A stretch of 64,000 nucleotides of DNA from Kineosporia aurantiaca JCM 3230. Lineage in GTDB: Bacteria; Actinomycetota; Actinomycetes; Actinomycetales; Kineosporiaceae. Shown piece by piece: positions 8,662 to 17,163 of the stretch (positions are counted from its first letter, which is position 1; every line of letters starts with the position of its first letter). The stretch spans positions 62,001 through 126,000 of the forward strand of contig JODP01000003.1 of assembly GCA_000719025.1 (NCBI GenBank), given 5' to 3'. Both the position numbers and the translations under genes were made by a program. The notes below the pieces were generated by a model that ran no database searches, was not told the origin of the DNA, and saw only the letters and a list, made by a program, of their open reading frames with translations.

Positions 8662-10950
8662 TTACGAGCGGCTCAGACCGGTCGGCAGATCACCGTGGTG
8701 GACCACCGTGAGGCGCTGCGTGGGTCGGGTGAGGGCCACGTAGAGGTCGCTCGCCCCCCGCGGTGAGGCAGCGATGATGCCGGCCGGGTCGACCACGGTG
8801 ACCGCGTCGTACTCCAGACCCTTCACGTCGTCCACGCTGAGCACCCCCACCCGGTCCGCCAGCCCGGCGTACTCCGAGGCCAGCAGCGACTTCCGGATCC
8901 GCTCGGAGACCTCGCCGATGCTCTGGGCGCGGGACAGGATGACGGCGAACTGACCGCCGCCGAGCGCCGCTTCGTCTGCGGTCAGGGCCGACAGCACCGC
9001 GTCGACCAGAGCGGCCGGCTCGCCCGGCACCTCGATCAGGGACGGGTCCCAGTCACCTTCGCGGGCCGACTCCGGCAGCCGGACCGTGACCCCGGTGGCG
9101 GTCAGCATCGCGGCCGCGGGGCCCATGATCTTGGCCGGGGTCCGGTAGTTCACGGTCAGCTCGGCCACCCGCCAGCGGCCCTCGGCGATCGGGTCCAGCG
9201 CCCCGCCCCAGGAGGTGGCCCCGGCTGCGGAACTGGTCTGGGCCAGGTCTCCCACGATGGTCATCGAGCGCGAGGGCACCCGGCGGGCGAGCGTGCGCCA
9301 GAGCATTGGCGAGACCTCCTGGGCCTCGTCCACCACGATGTGCCCGTATGTCCAGGTCCGGTCGTCCCGGGCCCGCTCGGCGACGGTCAGGCTGCCGCCC
9401 GGGCCCTCGAACCGCTCGGCCAGCATGTCGGCCGTCATCATCGCCGCCGCCTCGCCGGACATCTGCAGCACACCCTGGGCGTAGCGGACCGCCTCGGCCC
9501 GCTCGGCCGCCGCCCGGGCCCGCTCCCGGGCCGCCGCCGCGCTGGCCGTCACGTCCGGCCCGATCAGCTCGGCGACCTCGTCCAGCAGCGGCACGTCGGC
9601 CTGGGTCCACGGGCTGCCGGACTCGCGCAGCAGACTCCGGCCCTCGGGCTTGCTCAGCCGGCCCTCGGTCGCCGCCCGCAGCCGGGCCGGGTCGGAGAAC
9701 AGCTTGTCCAGGAACTTCTCGGCCGAAAGGGGCATCCAGCGCAGGTTGATCTCGCGCCGCACGTCCACGCTGTCGCGCAGTTCGGCGCCCAGGTCCTGCC
9801 GGGTCTCCGGGTCGTTCTCCAGCCGGCGGGACCGGGCCAGCTGACCGGCCAGGTCGTCGAGCAGGTGCTTGACGAAGGTGGACCGGGCCTCGTTGTGCGG
9901 CCGGCCGGTCTGCCGGGCCCGCGACCGGGCCTCGGCCACCGCGGCCGGGCGGAGCACGACCTGCTCCCCGTCGATGCTGATCGGGATCGGCCGGGGCAGC
10001 AGCAACTGTCGCTGGCGGACCGCCTCGCGGATCACCCGGGCCATCCGCAGATCGCCCTTCAGCATGGCGACCTCGGGCCGTTCCGGGGCGGTGGCCTCGA
10101 CCCCGGGGAAGATCTGCCCGGGGGTGGACAGCACGACGCCGGTCTCCCCCAGTGAGGGCAGCACCCGCTCGATGTAGCGCAGGAACACCGGGGAGGGGCC
10201 GACCACCAGCACACCGCTCTTGGCGATCCGCTCGCGGTGTGTGTAGAGCAGGTAGGCGGCGCGGTGCAGGGCGACCGCCGTCTTGCCGGTGCCCGGGCCG
10301 CCCTGGACCACGAGCACGCCGGTCAGTTGGGCCCGGACGATCACGTCCTGCTCGGACTGCAGGGTGGCGACGATGTCGCGCATCTTGCCGGTGCGGTGCT
10401 CGGTGAGCGCCGTCATCAGGGCGCCGTCACCGGTCACGGTGGTCAGGTCGGCCGCGTTCAGGCCGGTGGCGTCGAGCAGCTCGTCGTCGATCCCGGTGAC
10501 CGTGCGGCCCCGGGTGGCCAGGTGCCGGCGTCGCGCCACGCCACTCGGGGATGCGGCCGTGGCCTGGTAGAACGCGGCCGCGGCGGGGGCCCGCCAGTCG
10601 ACCAGGAGCTGTTGCTGGCCCTCGTCCGAGAGCCCGATCCGGCCGACGTAGCGGCGCTCACCACCGGTCATGTCCAGCCGGCCGAAGGCCAGCCGGTCCT
10701 CCACCGCGTCGAGCTGGGCCACCCGCTCGGTGTGCAGGGCGTCGAAGGCGTCCTTCTCGGCCCGGCCGGCCGGGGTGTTCGAGGAGGACTGGCGGCGCAG
10801 GTCGTCCAGCGTCCGCGCGGCCCGGGAACGGATGTCGTCGAGTCGCCCGTAGAGCAGGTCCAGATAGGCCTGCTCCTGAGCCACCTCGCGGTCGGTGGCG
10901 TTCTGCGGCCCACCGGCGGCATCGCCCACAGCGCCTCCCATGCTCGTCAT
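8662..10950 (-). CDS. HelD/HelR-like RNA polymerase-recycling helicase (UvrD/SF1 family)
   Basis: This SF1 ATPase of about 762 residues has an N-terminal coiled-coil arm (EQAYLDLLYGRLDDIRSRA), the HelD-typical IGRIGL...VDWRAPAAAAFYQA segment, Walker A GGPGTGKTAVALHRA near 215, Walker B VVDEAQEVSP, a QTSSAAG-type motif III and a C-terminal VDDVKGLEYDAV / LYVALTRPTQRL pair. HelD proteins remove stalled RNA polymerase from DNA. In Streptomyces the HelR subgroup is linked to rifamycin tolerance, with induction via a 19-20 bp inverted repeat; I see no such repeat upstream here. The start is ATG 10950, or ATG 10941 with AGGA eight bases upstream. Confidence 0.88.
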   Translation of the reverse strand: MTSMGGAVGDAAGGPQNATDREVAQEQAYLDLLYGRLDDIRSRAARTLDDLRRQSSSNTPAGRAEKDAFDALHTERVAQLDAVEDRLAFGRLDMTGGERRYVGRIGLSDEGQQQLLVDWRAPAAAAFYQATAASPSGVARRRHLATRGRTVTGIDDELLDATGLNAADLTTVTGDGALMTALTEHRTGKMRDIVATLQSEQDVIVRAQLTGVLVVQGGPGTGKTAVALHRAAYLLYTHRERIAKSGVLVVGPSPVFLRYIERVLPSLGETGVVLSTPGQIFPGVEATAPERPEVAMLKGDLRMARVIREAVRQRQLLLPRPIPISIDGEQVVLRPAAVAEARSRARQTGRPHNEARSTFVKHLLDDLAGQLARSRRLENDPETRQDLGAELRDSVDVRREINLRWMPLSAEKFLDKLFSDPARLRAATEGRLSKPEGRSLLRESGSPWTQADVPLLDEVAELIGPDVTASAAAARERARAAAERAEAVRYAQGVLQMSGEAAAMMTADMLAERFEGPGGSLTVAERARDDRTWTYGHIVVDEAQEVSPMLWRTLARRVPSRSMTIVGDLAQTSSAAGATSWGGALDPIAEGRWRVAELTVNYRTPAKIMGPAAAMLTATGVTVRLPESAREGDWDPSLIEVPGEPAALVDAVLSALTADEAALGGGQFAVILSRAQSIGEVSERIRKSLLASEYAGLADRVGVLSVDDVKGLEYDAVTVVDPAGIIAASPRGASDLYVALTRPTQRLTVVHHGDLPTGLSRS

Positions 10951-11075
10951 CCTGTTCCACTTCTTTCTTTCCCCCGGCGCGCGGAAATCAGCACGCACAA
11001 CCACGTGCCCTTACAGACCCGCCGACGCACCCTTCGCAGCCCTACCTGGCGCAAAGGACTTACCAGTATGTCTCC

Positions 11076-12128
11076 TCAGACGACCTCGCGCTGACCCTCG
11101 GCGACCCGGTTCACCGTGATCCATTCGTCGATCTGCCGCCACCATTCGTACAACCAGGCGATCCGCTGCTCCCGTTCGGCCGGGAAACTGCCCGCCGGGA
11201 CCTGCCACCACCGCATCTTCACGTCCAGATCCATCGGCAGCGCGTCCCAGATGTCGGCTACCGTGAGCAGGTGGTCGGTGCCGGTGTGGGCCACCCAGAC
11301 CACATCCGCCTCGGGCGCATTGTCCAGCACCGCCAGCACCCCGCCCGGCCGTGGCGGCAGCACGTACCGCATCGCCTCGGCCTTGGCCGCCTCGGCCATC
11401 AGCCCGCGGCGGCGCAGCTTGGCGATCGCCCGGGCCCGGCGCCGGGCCGTGAAGTTGCCACCCTCCGGGAAGAGCACCAGCGCATCGTTACCGTCCAGCT
11501 TGCGGGCCAGCTCACCGATCAGCTGCTCGGCATCGGGACCCTTGGCCGGATCGATCGTGGCCTTGCCCGGCGCCCCGGAGCGGATGAACCGGGTCGGCAG
11601 CCGGTTCAGCACGATGTCGATCGCCGGATCCCACTGCAGCGTGTCCTTCAGGACGATCCGCGGCTCCCGGTCGTACCAGTCCATCAGCGCGTGCACCAGG
11701 AGGAAGGAGTCGCCCGGGCCGCCGTGCCGGCAGAACACGATCAGCGGTTTGTCGCGATAGGCCTCCGGCGCCGGCCCCTCCACCCGGACCTCGACGTGCA
11801 GCACGTGGTTGACCAGCCAATAGATCCAGCGCAGGAACGCCCGCACGCAGACGTAGTGCCGCCGCTCGTGTTTCGGCTCCCGCACGTGACGACCGAAACC
11901 GCAGGCCACCCACAGGTAGCCGAGCACCAGCAGGCCTACCCCCTCGGCCGCCAGGTAGCCGATCACCAGCACGGTGAGCCGGAACGGGCGGCTGCGCTGG
12001 CCGGGGATGACCAGCCCGGCGATCGCCGCCAGCAGCAGGGTGGCCGGGGCCGTGATCACCGCGGCCAGGCTGATCACCAGCATCAGCGGGAGCAGCACGA
12101 GCCGGCGGACCAGGTACGGAGGCAACAT
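11076..12128 (-). CDS. 1-acyl-sn-glycerol-3-phosphate acyltransferase-like protein
   Basis: The 350-residue protein starts with a hydrophobic region (about residues 10-90, several helices) followed by a PlsC-type domain with the catalytic HxxxxD motif in CRHGGPGDSFLL near residue 130, and LFPEGGNFT near 220, the acyl-acceptor-binding FPEG motif. It likely acylates lysophosphatidate or a related lipid at the membrane. It begins two bases after the patatin gene stop, so the two genes form an operon suggesting deacylation-reacylation of phospholipids. The long membrane N-terminus is more than PlsC needs. Confidence 0.87.
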   Translation of the reverse strand: MLPPYLVRRLVLLPLMLVISLAAVITAPATLLLAAIAGLVIPGQRSRPFRLTVLVIGYLAAEGVGLLVLGYLWVACGFGRHVREPKHERRHYVCVRAFLRWIYWLVNHVLHVEVRVEGPAPEAYRDKPLIVFCRHGGPGDSFLLVHALMDWYDREPRIVLKDTLQWDPAIDIVLNRLPTRFIRSGAPGKATIDPAKGPDAEQLIGELARKLDGNDALVLFPEGGNFTARRRARAIAKLRRRGLMAEAAKAEAMRYVLPPRPGGVLAVLDNAPEADVVWVAHTGTDHLLTVADIWDALPMDLDVKMRWWQVPAGSFPAEREQRIAWLYEWWRQIDEWITVNRVAEGQREVV

Positions 12129-12130
12129 GA

Positions 12131-12955
12131 TCAGTCCACTTTCCCGGCCGACTCCAGGTACGTGACCGATGCCTGGTAGGCCTCCTCAATCCGCTGACGC
12201 ACCTTCTGGGTGTTGCGGTAGCGCAGGTTGGCGCTGGGGCTGGCGACCGAACCGGCCGGCAGCAACCGCACCGTGACCCCCGGCGGCACGGCGGCCATAT
12301 CGGCCGCGAACCGGTGCCGGCGGGCGATCTCGAACGCCACCGTGGCGACCTCCCAGGGTCGGGTGGGCACCCGCAGCGGCTGTTCGATCCGCCCCACGTG
12401 CAGCACGAAGATCTCGGTGGCCCCGAGCGCCACCGCCCGGCCCACCGGCAGGCTGTTCACCAGCCCGCCGTCCAGGAAGTGCTCGTCGCCGACCTTGACC
12501 GGGCCGAACAGTCCCGGTACCGCGCAGGAGGCGGCGACCGCGGTGGCCACCGGCCCCTCGGTGAACCAGGTCTCGGCGGCCCGCTCGATACTCGAGGCGC
12601 AGCACTGGAACGGCACCGCCAGGTCCTCGATGCCGATCGGCCCCAGCCGCCGCTCGATCAGCGCCCGGAGCGGCTCGATCGAGTGCAGGTGGGTGCCGCT
12701 GCGGGCGGCCTGGCGCAACCGCTGGAGCGGCCCGGAGAAGATCTCCCGGCCGCCCAGCGACTCCCACATCGTCATCAGCTCGGCCACGCAGTCGAGGGTC
12801 GGCTCGGCCGCCAGCACGGCCCCGTTGATGGCGCCGACGCTGGTGCCGAGGACGAGGTCGGGACGGTGCCCGGCCTCCATCACGGCGCGGAGCATGCCCA
12901 CCTCGCTGGCGCCCAGCATGCCCCCACCGCCGAACACGAATGCGGTTCTGCCCAT
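12131..12955 (-). CDS. Patatin-like phospholipase (RssA type)
   Basis: Starting at ATG 12955, the 274-residue protein has the patatin oxyanion loop GGGGMLG (about 10-15), nucleophile Ser39 in GTSVG, and the DGG motif (FLDGGLVNS) that supplies the catalytic aspartate. This is a serine-aspartate dyad lipase acting on acyl lipids. An open frame continues upstream to 13051, but the family homology begins at MGRTAFVFGGGG. It is the first gene of a pair with the PlsC-like acyltransferase. Confidence 0.9.
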   Translation of the reverse strand: MGRTAFVFGGGGMLGASEVGMLRAVMEAGHRPDLVLGTSVGAINGAVLAAEPTLDCVAELMTMWESLGGREIFSGPLQRLRQAARSGTHLHSIEPLRALIERRLGPIGIEDLAVPFQCCASSIERAAETWFTEGPVATAVAASCAVPGLFGPVKVGDEHFLDGGLVNSLPVGRAVALGATEIFVLHVGRIEQPLRVPTRPWEVATVAFEIARRHRFAADMAAVPPGVTVRLLPAGSVASPSANLRYRNTQKVRQRIEEAYQASVTYLESAGKVD

Positions 12956-13010
12956 CCTGGCTGCTACTCCCCTCGGGCCACCGGAACCCGGCGACCGTAT
13001 GCCCTTCGAC

Positions 13011-13427
13011 TCACTCCAGCGTGCCCAGATGGGCGACCGCCCGCTGATCAAGATCGCAGATCTCGCCCAGCACGCCGAACGCCGGATGGTGATGCAGCAC
13101 CGTGAGGTCGTGCTCCAGCGCGGTCGCCGCCACCAGCAGGTCCCGCGGGCGCACCGGCGGCCCGCTCAGCCGCCCGAGCCGGGCCTGCAGCCGGATCGCC
13201 CGTTCGCCCACCGCCGGACCGAACGGCACCGACCGGTACACCCGCTGCCGGTCGGCCCGCATCCGGCGGTAGGCCTGCGGCGAGGCCGCGGTGGCGAGCG
13301 CCTCCAGGTCGAGCACCGGGCAGGTGTAGAGCACCCCGGCCCGGAGCATCGGCCGCAGCCGGGCCAGCACCTCCTTACGGTGCGCCAGCCCGATCGCACT
13401 GCTGTCGAGCAACCAGCCAACGTTCAT
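13011..13427 (-). CDS. vapC: VapC-type PIN-domain ribonuclease toxin
   Basis: The 138-residue PIN domain shows the first acidic residue Asp8 in LLDSSA, a central Glu in LDLEAL and the third acidic residue in PRDLLVAATAL; the last PIN acidic position falls in a LHHHPAF segment. Its start overlaps the upstream antitoxin stop as TGATG, the classical coupled arrangement. VapC toxins cut tRNA or rRNA unless bound by VapB. Confidence 0.88.
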   Translation of the reverse strand: MNVGWLLDSSAIGLAHRKEVLARLRPMLRAGVLYTCPVLDLEALATAASPQAYRRMRADRQRVYRSVPFGPAVGERAIRLQARLGRLSGPPVRPRDLLVAATALEHDLTVLHHHPAFGVLGEICDLDQRAVAHLGTLE

Positions 13428-13687
13428 CAGATCCCCCCGTACTCGTCGGACAGTGCTGCGAACTGCCCGGTCTCGTAGCGATGCAGCTCGGCAGCGACCG
13501 CGCGCCGCCGACTGCGATCACGGATGAGCTCGGCGAGGGCCTGATCGACCGCCGCCGGATCTTCCGCACCCAGGAGCCGTGTGGCCTGACGGAGCAGCGC
13601 CAGGTCGACCCCCTCGACCGTGATTCTCGTTGCCAGCCGGGCCTCCTCGAAGAACGCCGGCTGACCCCCCTCCTGCTCTCTGCTCAT
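13427..13687 (-). CDS. vapB: VapB-type antitoxin
   Basis: This 86-residue protein starts at ATG 13687. It has an N-terminal RITVEGVDLALLRQATRLLG segment resembling the VapB2/MT0933-like DNA-binding part, then a charged helical tail (AELIRDRSRRRAVAAELHRYE) that would wrap the toxin. The open frame extends upstream but that extension is not antitoxin-like. The GCACTAT segment 10-16 bp before the start resembles a -10 box, so the mRNA leader would be very short. Confidence 0.8.
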   Translation of the reverse strand: MSREQEGGQPAFFEEARLATRITVEGVDLALLRQATRLLGAEDPAAVDQALAELIRDRSRRRAVAAELHRYETGQFAALSDEYGGI

Positions 13688-13860
13688 ACCCCTAATAGTG
13701 CAACCCCCCACCGACAATTTCGCCGCGCCCCTGCGGGCCGGGCCGTCCCCGCAGGTCAGCGGGGATGAGCCCGCAATCCTTTGCGCCGCAGGCATTTCCT
13801 GCCACGCCCCGGAGGAAGCTAGGGTTCTGATCTGATCTGCCTACCGGCTTGGAGGTCGCC

Positions 13861-14664
13861 GTGCGCGAACCGGTGTACCCGGATCGGTCGGTGTTCGCCT
13901 ACGACGCGTCCCGGCGCCTGTACGCGGAGGGCGAGGCCCTGGGTTTCGACGAGAACTATCGTCTCGCCCAGCTCCCCCTGGTCGCGCCCGGGCACCCGCT
14001 GATCCTCGAACGGGCACCGGGGGCGGACCATCTCAACGGCCGGTACGAGCGCGAGCGGCTCTCCCTGGTCGCCCCGATCGGCTGGGAGATCCTCACCTCC
14101 GGCCGCAGCTACCGGGAGTTCGCCGAGGAACTGTCGGCCGGATCGGCCGGGCCGAAGCTGGCCGCCGGCATCACCGAACAGCGCCGGGACCGGTTGCACG
14201 CCACCATCGCCGGCGGACTTCAGGAGAGCGACCTACCCCGGATCATCGAGGTGGTCGAACGCTTCCTCCGGGAACACGGCCCGCTCCACCTTCGGATCCT
14301 CGGCCCGTTCGTCGGGCGGAAGAACACCGGAAGGATCTATCTCCCGGTCATCCCCGAAATGATCCGCGGCCAAGCGGCGTTCGGCCGTCTCCAGGCCGCC
14401 CTGGGCCTACCGGTGACCAATTTCTACGCCGTCGGCCTCTTCAACCTGGCCGAGGAACTGAACCCGGCCGAGACCCGCGAGCTGAGCGCTCTGATCGGGA
14501 ACTGGCAGGACGAGGTGCTTCTGGAGACCCGGCTGTCGAGCCTGCAGATCCTCGGCACGCACGACGACCTGGCCCTGTCCGGCCGGAGCCGGGCCGACAT
14601 CTCGGCCGGAACGGCCTCCCCGGGACATCACGGAGAGCTACTATTTCGCCGTGAACGGGGCTGA
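13861..14664 (+). CDS. Hypothetical protein, possibly 2H-phosphoesterase-like
   Basis: The start is a GTG with GGAGG five bases upstream, giving 267 residues. I do not recognise a named family. The central part reads like a LigT/2H fold: LHATIAGGL near residue 113 matches the HxT motif, followed by LHLRILGPFVGRKNTGRIYLPV. In the position of the second motif it has SSLQIL instead of HxT/S, so a two-histidine active site is not complete. The gene overlaps the following PD-(D/E)XK-like gene by 14 bp, so they are probably co-translated. A TAGGGT -10-like box is at 13820-13825. Confidence 0.65.
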   Translation: MREPVYPDRSVFAYDASRRLYAEGEALGFDENYRLAQLPLVAPGHPLILERAPGADHLNGRYERERLSLVAPIGWEILTSGRSYREFAEELSAGSAGPKLAAGITEQRRDRLHATIAGGLQESDLPRIIEVVERFLREHGPLHLRILGPFVGRKNTGRIYLPVIPEMIRGQAAFGRLQAALGLPVTNFYAVGLFNLAEELNPAETRELSALIGNWQDEVLLETRLSSLQILGTHDDLALSGRSRADISAGTASPGHHGELLFRRERG

Positions 14665-16216
14665 GAGTGACATTGATACATGGCAGGAGGCGCGGCTGAT
14701 CCCGACCTCCGGGATCAACGGCGGGGAGGAGCAGGAACGCCGGGCGACCTCGGCCCTGCTGGCGGTGATGGGGTCGGTCAAGGAGTTCGGCCGGGCTCTC
14801 ACCCAGCCCCTGGGCGCGCCGGCCGGGGTCGTCCAGACCTTCATCGAGGTCCCGTTCCCGGACGGCGACCGGAAGGTGTACCCGGACGGGGTGATCCGGG
14901 TGCGCCGCGGGCAGAAGAGCTGGACGGCGCTGGTCGAGGTCAAGACCGGCACCGCCACGCTCGACCCGGTCCAACTGGAGACCTATCTGGACGTCGCCCG
15001 GGTCGCGGGTTACGACGCCCTCCTGACCATCAGCAACGAGATCGCGCCCATGCTCGGGCGGCACCCGACCCCGGTGGACAAGCGGCGTCTTCGAACCGTG
15101 GCCCTGCACCACTACTCCTGGAGCCAGGTGCTAACCGAGGCAGTGGTCCAGCGCGAGCACCGGGGCGTGGCCGATCCCGATCAGGCCTGGATCCTCGGCG
15201 AACTGATCCGCTATCTGGAGCACGGGCGTTCCGGGGCGCTGGAGTTCGACGACATGGGTCCGGCCTGGGTCCCGATCCGGGACGCCGTTCTGGACGGCAC
15301 CATGAAACCGGGCGACTCCGGTGCGGCGACCGTGGCCAACCGCTTCGACGCGCTGCTGCGGTACGCGAGCCTGCGCCTCGGAAGACAACTCGGCACCAAC
15401 GTCATCCCTCTGGTCTCGCGCAAGGAGCAGGCCGATCCGGGGCTGCGGGTCACCTCGCTGGTCGAGTCGCTCTCCACCCGGGGCACGCTGACCGGGGCGA
15501 TCCGGATCCCGGAAGCGATCGGGCCGGTCACCGTCACCGTGGACCTGCGGGCCGGCCGGGTCACCTGTCACGTGGACGTCGACGCACCGCGCGTGGGCAA
15601 GCCCGGCACCCGGATCAACTGGCTGGTGAAGCAGCTCACCGCGGCGCCGGACGCGCTCCGGATCGAGGTCTTCGCCGCCTACGTCAAGGCCTCGGTGTCG
15701 GCCGAGCTCCTCGGTCGCGCCCGGACCGACCCGAACTCCCTGGTGCTGGACCCGAATCGGGAGATCCGCAGCTTCCGGGTCGCCCTGGACCTCCCGGTCG
15801 GCCTGAAACGCGGCCGGGGTAAGGGCGGCTTCCCGGACAGCGTGCTCTTCGCCGTAGAGACCTTCTACGCCGACGTGTTGCTGACCTTGCGCTCCTGGAC
15901 GGCGAAACCGCCCCGGATGCGCGAGGAGACCACCGACGAGCCGGTGGCCGAGCAGCTCGTCTCGTCCTCCTTGTCCAGTCAGGACGGCCCCGAACCGGCC
16001 GCCGCGGAACGACTCCCGGTAGTCAGCTGGAGCACCACACTGCCCGGCCCGCGGGGCCCTTCCCGCCGGGAAATGCGCCATCTCACCAGCGATCTGGGTG
16101 CCCCGGAGGCCGAGGGATGGTATGCGGACCCGGAGGAGGCGGCCCGGCTGCGGTGGTGGGACGGGACGACCTGGAGCCCGTTCGTCTACCCGGTCCGCTC
16201 GGGGGCCAGCAGCTGA
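14651..16216 (+). CDS. PD-(D/E)XK nuclease-like protein with C-terminal DUF2510 domain
   Basis: The 521-residue protein has an N-terminal domain (about residues 15-200) carrying the PD-(D/E)XK core: YPDGVIRV (Asp79) and ALVEVKTG (Glu96, Lys98), spaced as in that fold. A middle region (205-420) is all alpha/beta and unassigned. A proline-rich linker and a DUF2510 tryptophan motif (EGWYADPEEAARLRWWDGTTWSPF) end the protein. Similar proteins are widespread in actinomycetes and are often labelled stress-response or TerD-associated; nuclease activity is inferred from the motifs. A paralogue lies 2 kb downstream. The 3' end overlaps the convergent EamA gene by 31 bp. Confidence 0.78.
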   Translation: MNGAESDIDTWQEARLIPTSGINGGEEQERRATSALLAVMGSVKEFGRALTQPLGAPAGVVQTFIEVPFPDGDRKVYPDGVIRVRRGQKSWTALVEVKTGTATLDPVQLETYLDVARVAGYDALLTISNEIAPMLGRHPTPVDKRRLRTVALHHYSWSQVLTEAVVQREHRGVADPDQAWILGELIRYLEHGRSGALEFDDMGPAWVPIRDAVLDGTMKPGDSGAATVANRFDALLRYASLRLGRQLGTNVIPLVSRKEQADPGLRVTSLVESLSTRGTLTGAIRIPEAIGPVTVTVDLRAGRVTCHVDVDAPRVGKPGTRINWLVKQLTAAPDALRIEVFAAYVKASVSAELLGRARTDPNSLVLDPNREIRSFRVALDLPVGLKRGRGKGGFPDSVLFAVETFYADVLLTLRSWTAKPPRMREETTDEPVAEQLVSSSLSSQDGPEPAAAERLPVVSWSTTLPGPRGPSRREMRHLTSDLGAPEAEGWYADPEEAARLRWWDGTTWSPFVYPVRSGASS

Positions 16217-17079
16217 TCCGGCCGGATCACCTCCCGCGCCCCCATCCGCTCCGCCCCTACCCCGGCCGCCACGACAAAGCCCACCCCGACCACCGCGAAA
16301 ACCCCCGGCACCTGCCCGAGCAGCAGGAATCCGATCACCGTGGCGACCGCGGGCTCCAGGCTCATCAGCGTGCCGAAGGCGGCGGTGTTCAGGCGGCGCA
16401 ACGCGAGCATTTCCAGGGTGAACGGCACCACCGGGACCAGCACCGAGAGCAGCAGCCCGAGCAGCACGACGTCCCGGCTCAGCGCCTCTCCCGAGGTCAC
16501 CAGGTGCGGCAGACTCACCGCGGTGGCCACCAGCCCGGCGAAAGGCATGGAGATACCGAGCCCTTGCAGCCCGGAGACCTCGTCCCCGACCCGCTGGGTG
16601 AGCACGATGTAGCCCGCCCAGCAGAGCGAGGCCGCCAACGCCAAGGCGATTCCCGCAGCCTGTACGTCTCCACTCCACGGTTCGGTCAGCAGCACTACCC
16701 CGGCCAAGGCAGGCACCGGGAGAAGCCGGGCCCGACCTCTGCCCCGCACCACTGCTACCCCGAGCGGACCGAGGAACTCCAGGGCACTGGCCGTACCCAG
16801 CGGCAGGTAGACCAGCGAGGCCATGAAGAGCATGGTCACGCCCGCGGTGACGCTACCCAGCAGCAGGCAGGCCCCCAATGCAGATCGGCTCATGGCGTTG
16901 GGACGAGGGCGGATCAGGACGGCGAACAGGAGCCCACCCCAGGCCAGGCGGAGCCACGCGGTGGAGAGGGCGCCGATCCGATCGAGCAACGGGACGGCGA
17001 TGGCCAGCCCCAGCTGCACGCTCAGGATGGCGCCGATCGCCATCAGCGTGCCGCTGCGGGTGGATGAGGTGGTGCGCAT
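16186..17079 (-). CDS. EamA/DMT-family transporter (RhtA-like)
   Basis: The 297-residue protein contains about ten transmembrane helices in two EamA repeats (about 10-140 and 150-285), the second recognisable by SLEPAVATVIGFLLLGQ. Related proteins export amino acids or other small metabolites. It is divergent from a LysR gene across an 84-bp spacer with two inverted repeats, the usual arrangement for a LysR-controlled exporter. Confidence 0.88.
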   Translation of the reverse strand: MRTTSSTRSGTLMAIGAILSVQLGLAIAVPLLDRIGALSTAWLRLAWGGLLFAVLIRPRPNAMSRSALGACLLLGSVTAGVTMLFMASLVYLPLGTASALEFLGPLGVAVVRGRGRARLLPVPALAGVVLLTEPWSGDVQAAGIALALAASLCWAGYIVLTQRVGDEVSGLQGLGISMPFAGLVATAVSLPHLVTSGEALSRDVVLLGLLLSVLVPVVPFTLEMLALRRLNTAAFGTLMSLEPAVATVIGFLLLGQVPGVFAVVGVGFVVAAGVGAERMGAREVIRPDQLLAPERTG

Positions 17080-17110
17080 ACAGGTAACGAAACCCCCAGG
17101 ACATCGTCCG

Positions 17111-17153
17111 TGTCCACGTGCCGATCATGGACATACCGTTCGGGAATCCTGAA
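17111..17153. promoter_or_regulatory. LysR-type operator region between EamA and LysR genes
   Basis: Within the divergent spacer, TGTCCA at 17111-17116 and TGGACA at 17128-17133 form a perfect inverted repeat with an 11-nt centre, the T-N11-A pattern of LysR regulators. A second imperfect repeat, TTCGGGAATCCTGAA, lies at 17139-17153 just before the LysR start. The two sites fit the recognition and activation sites of a LysR protein controlling both genes. Binding is inferred. Confidence 0.6.
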
Positions 17154-17163
17154 CAATTGGATC

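Noticed and set aside
10951..11075. Rifamycin-type inverted repeat upstream of the HelD/HelR-like gene
   Set aside because: No 19-20 bp inverted repeat of that form is visible in the spacer.
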